Origin: Chlamydomonas sphaeroides
Taxonomy: Eukaryota > Chlorophyta > Chlorophyceae > Chlamydomonadales > Chlamydomonadaceae
Assembly: GCA_001662425.1 (NCBI GenBank)
Contig: BDDC01000046.1
Coordinates: 45,483-109,482, forward strand
Direction: 5' to 3'
DNA length: 64,000 nt
The position numbers were made by a program, and so were the translations under genes. The notes under the pieces were generated by a model, which was not told the origin of the DNA, did no database searches, and saw only the letters and a list, made by a program, of their open reading frames with translations. This document shows, one piece after another, positions 34,316-43,542 of this stretch. Within the stretch, counting starts at the first letter, position 1; each line of letters begins with the position of its first letter.

Positions 34316-37300
34316 GGAGCACGGCGCCGCAGTGATGATGACCGCATCTTGGTCGGCGCAAGTCACCGATTCTCAGCCGCTTCAAGCAAGCTGTCAATGG
34401 ACGCCGTCCTGCAGGTGCTTCCAGCCGCAGCATGTCTCCCTTACATGTCTCTCATCTGCATCTCTGGTGCCGCTGTCGATTGGTTCTTGTCCGGCTCAGC
34501 CCCTGGGTTGCCTGACCAGGCCGTCGCTGCCCCGGAGCCCCCGATCGCCCCGCGCAACCCCCACACGGGCGTCAGCTGTCTACTCCCTACTTCCACCACC
34601 CTTGCCTCGCCCGGCGCCACCTGAGCGCACTGTGCCCACAAACCCCTGCTGCCTGCCCACCTCCTTCCTCACAGCCGGGCTGGGCGGAGACGCAGGCCGC
34701 GTTGGAAGCCTCCCGGCGCACCGAAATGGTCGTCCAGGTAGGTCAGGGGCTAGGCCAGAGAGGCCCCACACCACACCGAGCGTCGCCGTGCTCAGAGACG
34801 ATGCTGATCAAGAAGCTCTATGTCAGGAGCCGGTTTATTCCATGGACGGGGCAATGACGGAACTCCGGGCCCCGCTGGGTGCAATGGGCGGTATCGGCAG
34901 CCAGGTGGCGCCAGGAGGGTCCCCGTGGATGTCCCAGCCAAGGCTGCCAAACGGGAGAGACCCGCTTGCTACTTGGCGTGCTGATATGCAAGTAGCGTAT
35001 GGAGGACCGGCAGCCTCTTGGGTCCTACGGCTCCGGTGCAGCGAGATCTTGGAGGTCAACGTATGCGCCAGGACGCCGGCGAAGGCTGCGATGTTGGCAA
35101 GCTGCACGACCCCACGTCTGCCTCTGCCCCCCTGCCTCTGCCCCCCTGCACCCCCGTTCTGCGACCTGGCCAGGTGACCACCGTGGCCACGGCCCACCGT
35201 AGCCGCAAGCCGCGGTCGACCACGGTGGAGGAGGTGCAGCAGGTGCGCCGCCCGGGGGCTGCGGGGCTGGGCAGACCTCGTATGTTACGGCATATTGGTT
35301 TTATCGATACACTGGCGATTTGGCTCGATATGGACTTCCTATAACCTACCTAAATATTTTCTCGGCTCTGTCGGCCAACACATGAGGGATGGCACAGGAG
35401 GTGCTGCAGATGCGCGGCCCTGCTCTGCGGGGCTAGCGCACGCCAGTGGCTCCAGCTGCCTTGATGTTGCGTTTGCATTTGCCTTTCCTTTTCTCTTTGT
35501 GATCTTTCTCGCCCCACCGGCTAGTGGGGCTGCGCGCAGCGCGCCGATCCGCAGAGCGCCCTCCTGCCCCTCCCTCTCTCTCCGCCGCCGCCACGCAGGT
35601 TACGCTGCGGCACCCCTCCATCCTGGCCGACCGCCACGACCTGCCCTCGCACCTGGCCAAGCACCTGGGCACGGTGCGAGCGCTTGCGCATTTGGGCTGG
35701 GGCTGGGGCTGGGGCTGGGGCTGCGGTTGAGGGTGTGCCGAGGTTAGCTTGGGAACGATTGCGTCATGATGACACCTACCGTGTGCGACCTCTGGCGGGC
35801 GTTGAGGGGTTGGCGACGCGTCGGGGAGGCAGGTTGCGCAGCAGGACAGCTGGCCGCGCCCGCGCATAGCGCGCCCACGGGTGGCGCGAGGGCAGGAACC
35901 GCCAGCCGCATCCGTGCCCTGCCTTGCCTGGCCCTCCTGCTTACTTCTGCGAACCCCCGGCCCACATGTTGGGCAACCGCAGCCCTCGCGGCGCACCGTC
36001 GACCTCGCGTCACGGCCGGCCCCCGCCGCCGGCGCATCCTCGCGCTTCCGGCGCCACTCGCAATCCCACATCCAGGCGCGCCAGCAGCAGCAGCAGCAGC
36101 AAGGCGACGGGGGGCCCTGCTCTGCGCGGACGGACCTCCACAGCGAATGGTGAGCCGAGGCGACGGGGGCGGGGCGCCGCCGGGCCCTCAGCAGCAGCCC
36201 GGCGCCCGGCGCGGTGTGCCCCGGCGTGGCCGCAGCCTGCGGGTTGCGCGGCCTCGCTGCCCCTGTGCGCCTACGCGCCGCTGCCTTGGGTGCTGAGGCG
36301 TCATGAGCTGTGGTGCGAATCATGAGCGGTTGCGCGGCTGCCGCCCACGCAACACACACACACACACGCTGGGTTCTGTTCTACTAAACACTAGAACACA
36401 CGCTGACCGCGCTGCGCCCGTGCCTCCCGCAGGAGCGGTAGCATCGTCGCGCCCTCTGGCATCCTCATCTCCGCCGGCCAAGTCCGCATCACGGACGGCA
36501 GCTTGCCGGAAGCCTGGTCGTCGTCCGGCCAGGCCAAGGAGCGCTCCGGCAGCGCCTCCACGACTGCCGCAGCGGCGCTAGCCCTCAGCCCCGCGCCGCG
36601 CGCCGCCGCCGCCGCGCCGTCGCCGCTGCCGCCGCCCGCCTCAGCGACCGCCTCGCCCCTCGCCCGCCTGGCGTTCAGCCCGACGCGCGTGTACGACAAT
36701 GCGGCGGCTGGCGAACTGTGCGACGACAGCGACGTCAGCGACGACGACGAAGCCGGCCGTACATCAGCACCAGCGCGCATGCAGCGCGTCAGCCGCTCCG
36801 TGACCTTTGCAATGGGAGGTCCCGCCTCGCCGCTCACGCCGCTCAGCCGAGCCGCGCGACAGGCCGCCGCGCCGCCGCCATCGCACATAACGCCGCCGCC
36901 GCGGCCGCAGTGGCCGCGCCTCAGCGACGCCGACGCCTCGGCCCGCGCCGCCGGCGCCGGCCGCACCAAAGCAGGGACCCGGCCGCTGCGACGTGCACCG
37001 CACACGGCATCGGGCGGCGAGCCAGGGCACGCGGCGTCCGCAGCGGCGCCGCCCTCGCGACCGCCGGCGGCGGCAGCGGCGTGGACGGGGCCGTCCTCGG
37101 CGCCTGCGCTGCCGCCGGTGGCGGCGCCGCCGCTGGTGTCCTCCGCCGTCAGCGCGCGGACAGTTGCCGAGGCCGAGGCCGCAACCGCGGTCCGCGCCGT
37201 GTCGGCGGCGCCCGGCGCCTTGCCGCCGGGTGCCAACGGGCCATCCAGGGACTGTGAGGTCACGGCGGCAGTCACGGCCTGCGATTCGAACGGGGATGTG

Positions 37301-38992
37301 ACGCCCTTGGTCGCAGCGGAGTCGGCGGGCGACAGCGGTGCCGAGGAGGATCAGGGCGACAGCGGCGCCGCAGCGCTGGGCCCCAACGACATGCGCGCCA
37401 TCAGCTTTTGCGCCAACGCCCACAATGCTGCGGCCCTGGGGCCGGCCGATGAAGACGCCGTCCCCCCCCACATCATCACCAGCGCTCGCGGCAGCCGGCT
37501 CGGCAGCGGTGCCGGTGGGATGTGTCGCGACAGCGGGGCCGGTGGAAGTTATCGCGACAGCGGGGCCGGTGGAAGTTATCGCGACAGCGGCGCCGGTGGA
37601 AGTTATCGCGACAGCGGCGCCGGTGGAAGTTATCGCGACAGCGGCGCCGGTGGAAGTTGTCGCGACAGCGGCGCCTGTGGAAGTTATCGCGACAGCGGCG
37701 CCGGTGGAAGTTATCGCGACAGCGGCGCCGGTGGAAGTTATCGCGACAGCGGCGCAGGTGGAAGCCGGCGAGACAGCGCCGCAGGTGGAAGCAGCTTCAA
37801 GGCGCCCTCCCCCGTCAACAGCTTCCTCTACGCGCCTGGGGCGCCTGGGAGGCCAGGCTTCGGCGCGCACGTTGGCCGGGCCGCCAGCAGCCAAGACGTC
37901 TTTGCCAGGCACACTAGCAGCGCCGCCGCCGCCTTCGCCGCCGCCGCCGCCGCGGCTCCCGACAGGGGCAGCAGCGGCGGCACGTCGGCGGCTGCCTCTC
38001 GGGCGGTGGTCCGCTCCATCAGCTGCGCTGCGGTGCCGCCCGTGGCGCAGACGCTCCCCTACACAACCATTCCCGGCGGCGCCGCCGGTGGCGGCGGCGA
38101 CACCGGCGGCAGCTACCGGCGGCAGCGGCAGGAGCCGTCGCCCTCCGGCAAGCCACCCCTGTCCACGGCTCGCTCCCAGCCGCTGCTCCAGCCGCCGCCG
38201 TCGCTGCCGCGAAACCCCTACCCTCACGTGCCGCCGGCGCCGCCGGCCATGTCGCACCCGCAGGCTGGCGCGCAGCCCTACGCGCCGGCCCCCTTCTCGC
38301 GGCCGCTGCCGCCGCAGGCACGCGCGACATTCCCGGCGCCGCAGCACCCAGGCTCTGGCGGCGGTGGCGCCTCGGGGCTGGGCGACTACAGCTCCGTGCT
38401 CAGCCCAGGCTTCCTGAGCAACCCCGGCCCCGCCGCGTCCCAGGGCCTGGGCCAGGGCCAGGGCCACGAGCTGGGGCGGAGCTACAGCCACAGCCAGTCG
38501 GCCATCTCTCGGGCCGCCGTCGAGGCCCTCAACCTGATGGCGAAGATGGCGGCCGCCGGCGGCGACGGCGGTGGCGGCGACGGCGGGGATAGCGGCGCCG
38601 CCCGGGTGGCCAGCCCCCTGCAGCGACATGGGCCTGTGGCGCAACAGGTGCAAGATGCGGCCGAGGGTCGGGGCAGCGGGGCAGGAGCCGGCAGGCCACC
38701 GCGACCGCAGCCGCCGGCGACGCACGGCCGGCGGCCGGCGCGCGCCGGCGGTGCGCGCACAAGCGGCGGCGGCTCCGCCGCCGCCATCGACGCCGCCGGA
38801 GCCGCCGGCGACGCCGCCGCTGCAGGCCGTTCCGCCGCGACCTGGAGCGGCGCCGACGGCGGCGGCGGCGGCGCGGCGGCCACCGCCCACGGCCCGGCCG
38901 GCCCGCGGGTCGCGCTGTCACAGGCGGCGCTCGCGCGTGCTCGGGACCAGCTGGCTCGGATGCGGGCGCAGGGCCTAGACTTGCCGTTGTAG
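34316..38992 (+). CDS. GLPSHL-family gene 6, N-terminal exon not found, 9-residue repeats
   Basis: Unrecognised family. Exons: 34316-34414, 34675-34737, 35174-35242, 35599-35673, 35983-36149, 36433-38992 (1010 residues known). The first ends SMDAVLQ and joins PGWAETQAALEASRRTEMVV, matching VDPLLQPDW in gene 4. Exon 35599 carries VTLRHPSILADRHDLPSHL then AKHLG. Exon 35983 includes FRRHSQSHIQARQ and ends in phase 2, as in genes 1-3 and 5. The 853-codon last exon starts SGSIVAPSGILIS, has TRVYDNAAAGE with an acidic run, a tandem DSGAGGSYR array, Pro/Ala-rich stretches, and the tail ALARARDQLARMRAQGLDL. No membrane exon was found upstream. The tail is closest to genes 1 and 2, although the core is closest to gene 3. 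Confidence 0.7.
35696..35728 (+). repeat. GGGGCT minisatellite in an intron of gene 6
   Basis: Five near-perfect gggctg/ggggct units just after the exon that carries the GLPSHL-type motif. It is intronic in the model and potentially G-quadruplex forming. Confidence 0.7.
36350..36402 (+). repeat. Short dispersed repeat beside a CA run, gene 6 intron
   Basis: An (AC)n run is followed by gctgggttctgttctactaa and acactagaacacacg, the complement orientation of the 32318 copy. It sits about 30 bases before the acceptor of the last exon of gene 6. Confidence 0.55.
37512..37791 (+). repeat. 27-base tandem repeat coding DSGAGGSYR in gene 6
   Basis: About ten consecutive units of 27 bases (gacagcggcgccggtggaag then ttatcgc) encode DSGAGGSYR, with a few Cys or Arg variants at the ends. 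The frame is kept throughout. Low divergence between central units indicates recent expansion. Confidence 0.9.
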
Positions 38993-40523
38993 CTATCCCT
39001 GGCGCCTAGTTAGGCGACGACTTGGAGCAGGGCTCCGGCGGGGTGCCGCTTTTGCGGTGCGCGGCCGCCCGCGGCCGAGTTGTTGGCCCATTTTGGGCAG
39101 CGGCTCCGCATGTGTCGGTAGTAGAGGACTGCGACAAGTTGCTTATCGACTTCATTTGTTGTTTGTTTGCCGCGGCAGCCACCCCCGACACGGTTTGATA
39201 ATTACGCACGGCAGCCTGGCTGCCTTCTGAACCGAGGACGCTGGACGCTTGGCTTGGCATAGCGGCGGCTGGACGTTACGCAGTCAGCGTGTATCGAAGC
39301 GGCCGGCTTGGTGCCGCGTGTGTGCACGGGCACGCTGGCTACGCTGCCAGATGTAGGACGAGCTCGCCCGTCGTGACGCTTCTCGTAGCGGCGCGCCCCG
39401 CGTAACCGTTGTGGCTAGCTATGCCTTACGTGGCACCGGCTGCAGACTAATCCCCACGCTGCACTGACGGGGCTTGCGTCGTGCGCCCGGATGGATGGAT
39501 CGAGCGCTGATTACCACCATGACTGCGGCACTGTGCGTCCAGTGCGGGACCGGTGCTCTGGCGCGCGCGCTGCATCGCCGCGTCGTTCGTTGCTTGTCGG
39601 CTCGTGGGCACTCGCGCGGCGACTGTTGCCGGCGACGGTGCCGCATGCTTATGCTTCGTAATGTAGAACCCGCGTTGAAGTCAGGGGAGGGTCCATGCGT
39701 ATGCAGGGCTGGGGTGCAACACGCTGTACTTGCGGGCCGCTACGCGCTAGGCAGCTGTTAAGTGCAGCAGCATGTGTTATGCAAGTAAGGGCCTGGCTAT
39801 GAGGTAGCAAGCAGCGGAGATTATTGCGGGTCGGCGTAGCAGTACTGACGCGAGCGGTGGCTGCTCCTGCAGGGTTTCTTTGTGCCATGTTTGGTCCCTA
39901 TGCCAGGCGGGCTGGCATTGCACGCACACAGGGATAGCGCGGCGAGCGTGGTAGCGAGTAGGTCTGCAGCGGGAGGGGATGGCCGTACCTGTGTTGGACT
40001 TGATCCGAATGAACGAATGGACCAGAATGGCCGCAACGCATGCCATCAGCGGCTAGGAGCGCGGCGGCACAGCACGGCTGTGCACGTCGGCCCGCCACAT
40101 GTAAGCGCCGGAGGGTGCACACCTCCTGGTTATGCTCTGGCAGCCTGGCCAAGCTGTGCTCGCGGCAAGAGAATCTGAGGGGACTCCGTGTTCTCGCCCC
40201 GCAAGCCCGCATCCCATGGAGTCTCCCCCATGCCGACTCGCGATTCTCCCCAGCCGACGACCCGGGATTCAACCCACTCCCTCCCCCCGCAGTACTCCCC
40301 CGCCCCCTCGTGATACTCAGCTGCGAGAAGCGAGGAAAAGCCACCTGTGACAACCCTACTTTGCACAGGAGAGTCTCCAGTCAACCCCCCCCCCCGCCCG
40401 CCAGTGGCGCCTCCCAGGGTAGCGGGCGCTGGTGCTGCCTCACACAGGCAGGAGGCCTTGTCGTGTCACGACGTGTGACCGCACATGGCGTGTCGCGGCC
40501 CAAGCCGCGAGGTGCGGGGGGGG
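38993..40523. other. 3' flank of gene 6 up to the assembly gap
   Basis: Contains the 3' untranslated region of gene 6. No other supported gene; the open frames on either strand have no recognisable motifs. It ends in C-rich and G-rich runs next to the gap. Confidence 0.5.
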
Positions 40524-40933
40524 NNNNNNNNNNNNNNNNNNNNNNNNNNNNNNNNNNNNNNNNNNNNNNNNNNNNNNNNNNNNNNNNNNNNNNNNNNNNN
40601 NNNNNNNNNNNNNNNNNNNNNNNNNNNNNNNNNNNNNNNNNNNNNNNNNNNNNNNNNNNNNNNNNNNNNNNNNNNNNNNNNNNNNNNNNNNNNNNNNNNN
40701 NNNNNNNNNNNNNNNNNNNNNNNNNNNNNNNNNNNNNNNNNNNNNNNNNNNNNNNNNNNNNNNNNNNNNNNNNNNNNNNNNNNNNNNNNNNNNNNNNNNN
40801 NNNNNNNNNNNNNNNNNNNNNNNNNNNNNNNNNNNNNNNNNNNNNNNNNNNNNNNNNNNNNNNNNNNNNNNNNNNNNNNNNNNNNNNNNNNNNNNNNNNN
40901 NNNNNNNNNNNNNNNNNNNNNNNNNNNNNNNNN
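40524..40933. other. Assembly gap (410 N)
   Basis: An unbroken run of N that begins directly after a run of G. Open frames drawn across it have no meaning. Any sequence here is unknown. Confidence 1.
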
Positions 40934-41856
40934 CGTTTACGTCGTAGGCAGCTAAATGCTGGGCTAGGAGTTGGCTTGTCTGGTGGCAGGCGAGGGCGAT
41001 GTGTCCGCCGTACCACGCGGGGCCGCGCGCTCTAGAGGGGCCACGGCACGCAGAGCCGGCTCTGTAGCCAGGACTGTGCCTGAACCACTTATAAAGACCA
41101 CTGCTTGTAACACATTAACGCATCACTGAGCCACAGCCGGAGCGAGCCGCGGAGAGACCGCCAAGGAGAGCCGTTTCGAGCCAAGCGCCAGTGAGTCGTG
41201 TCGGGAGCGCGTTCGCAGAGTGTTGCTGCGCGTCACCCAAGACACCCGCCACAGCCAGGTTACATTCTGTGTCGTGACAGCCTCGCTCCTGGCGTAACGG
41301 GTGGTGCTATGAGGGCCGTGGGCGGCCGGCGGGGAGCGCACGGATAGCCTGTTCGGGCCCAGGCCCATGGCCTTACAGGTTGTGGTGTGCATGCGGCACT
41401 CTGGTCCCACGCAGGCAGCCCACGCAGTGCGGCGGTACCCGGCAAGCGTTGGCAGCACAAGAACATGCAAGCGCCCAGGTATGGAGCCCAGGTATCTATG
41501 AAGCGGTGTTTACATGGGATGGGCGTGACAGATGGCGAACCAAAGTCCACCCAGGACCACCCCAAAGCCGGCAACCAGGAGACAACTCCCTTCAGCCGAT
41601 TCCCCACGTCCTCCGCCCGGAGTGGTATATATTCGGGGCGTGGGAAAGCTTTCATACCACCCTTCGGCGCGCCCACCCTCTCAACACACCGCGCATAAGA
41701 CGAAGGTCAGCGTGCAGCCACTGGGTCCAAGCACAGCGCGCAAGACGTATTGAACGGCGTCCTCCTGCCGGCGCAACTAACGACGCAGCAAGCGGCAGGC
41801 TGGGGACCCCTTCTGTCAGCGCACCCACCAAAACCAAGCACGCGCGCACCCCACGT
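40934..41856. other. Sequence between the gap and the second LINE remnant
   Basis: No supported gene. A TATA-like gtatatatt occurs near 41624-41632 without a gene that would use it. Part of this stretch may be the 3' end of the LINE that lies to the right on the minus strand. Confidence 0.4.
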
Positions 41857-42800
41857 TCAGTCAGATCCCATCGGGACCTCACAGGCACACACACAGCAGG
41901 CACACTGGCACGCCAGAGGGACGCGCTCACCCGGCGACGCCGTCGGAGTCCGGGTCGGCGACGTCCGGCGGCCCCTAAACACAACCCGCCCGCCCGCCGA
42001 CGCGGCCAAGAAGGGGTGGTCCAGCAGCGCGGCATCCCACCGTCGCGGCGGCAAGCCAAGGGCCGCAAACGAAGACAGGCGGCTATTCAAGTCCGCATCA
42101 ACTTGGGCCCCAATGCGCCGGACAGCCGCTCGCGGGGCCCGCCGATTGTGCCCAGAACCCTCCGGCCGAGCCTGGTACAACAGCTGGCGACCCTGATCCA
42201 GGGCGGCCACGGCGGCTAGGCACACAGCGTCCCAGGCGGGCTGCCGCACGCCCCCCGGCGCCTTCACCAGCCACAGGTCCGCGCAGCCGAACGCCTGCAG
42301 CTCGACGCCCGCGGCGGCCCCCATTGCCAGCCCCATCACACTGCGCAGGTGCTGCGCCACAACACACGACCAGAAGTGGTGCTCACGCGGCTCCGACCTC
42401 ATCACCACCCCACAAGGGCACCGCGCTGTCCGAGTGCAATCGTGCATGGCGAAATGGTCGAAGCCGTGCAGCGCAAGCCGCCAGTACGGCTCTTTGTTCT
42501 GCGGCTCCCACTTAAACGCCCACAGCCGCGCTAGGACGGCACGCAAGGCGGCAGCTTTGCCATCCGGGGCTTCGGCGACACCCAGGGCCTGCGCCACGAA
42601 AGCTGCGTGCTTCGCCGCCAGTTGGTCCCGCACCGGCTGCAGCTGCAGGGTGGTCGCCACCTTCACGGTCAGGTCCAGTAGCGGCACCGCAGCGGGGCCG
42701 AGCCGCCAGCCGACGGACCGCGCGACGGCTGGCCAGGCGGCGGTAGGCAGCGGGGCCGAGCCCCGGCAGCCTGGGCGGCCTGCGCCGCATCCCCCGTATG
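41857..42800 (-). mobile_element. Fragment of a LINE-type retrotransposon, C-terminal region
   Basis: The minus strand has an open frame of about 276 codons with VPLLDLTVKVATTLQLQPVR, then WRLALHGFDHFAMHDC, CPCG and EHHFWSCVVAQHLRSVMG. The CxCG...EHHFWxCxVAQ pattern is a zinc-binding segment I associate with C-termini of retrotransposon proteins common in chlorophyte genomes. The frame also reads further upstream (TAAWPAVARSVGWRLGP) without a start. No reverse transcriptase or endonuclease core is present, so this is a truncated copy. It shares no obvious sequence with the remnant at 9.5-10.2 kb, so the two are probably different families. Confidence 0.6.
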
Positions 42801-43542
42801 TGGCTCAGGTACGTGCAGCCTGTCACACTTCTATCTGTAAGCCAGTGAGCCACCGCTGTCAGGGAGAAGCATCGTGCAAGACGGGTGCACGCCTGTGCAC
42901 GTGTGGCGCGAACCGCTCAGGGGCGGCGTGCGCCTGCGAGGGGCGCAAGCGACGACGCTTCTCAGCAACTTGGCGCAACGCGTCTCGTTGGTCGTCCTAA
43001 TCTCCAACTCATTACATGCGCGTACAGTATAGTTTGCTTTGATATGCATCACACAGTAGGACCAAGCGCAAAGGGCAAGTTACGTACAGGACGAGCCAAC
43101 ACGCAGCAGCTCTGACAGACAGTCCAGAAATTGGTATAGCGCCTGTACAGAACGGGATGCTAAGCATACGGATCACAGGTAGGCAGGAGGACGATTCGCG
43201 TGGTCCAGCGATCGGCGCACGGCACCTCCTGATCAAAGTGCAAACCAGCCCTTGCCAGTCCAGGTTTTGTCTTGTGGCGTAGTACAGTAGAAGCGTTGAA
43301 GGCAGGCTCCACAGGGATAACCGGCCCTAGCGTCACTTTGTCCCATTCGCCGCGCTGCGCTCGCATACTGCCCTGCGCGCTAAGGCAACTACATACATTG
43401 AGTATTAACCGCATTTGTCCGACTTTGCCTCTTAAACATACGCGGCTTCTCTATGGCGACAAACTTGGCACACGCGAACTAAGCGTAACCATCACACTGG
43501 TAAAACATACGACGCCGTTTGTAGTTGTCACGCACCTACTGT
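42801..43542. other. Upstream region of the SANT-domain gene
   Basis: No supported gene. Should contain the promoter and 5' leader of the gene that starts at 43543. Confidence 0.45.

Noticed and set aside
35696..35728. GGGGCT repeats considered as an interstitial telomere
   Set aside because: The unit is not TTTTAGGG or TTTAGGG; it is a simple G-rich minisatellite.
36764..38890. Long minus-strand open frame (708 codons) opposite gene 6
   Set aside because: It is the antisense shadow of the gene 6 last exon; its repeats mirror the DSGAGGSYR units and it has no splice or family support.
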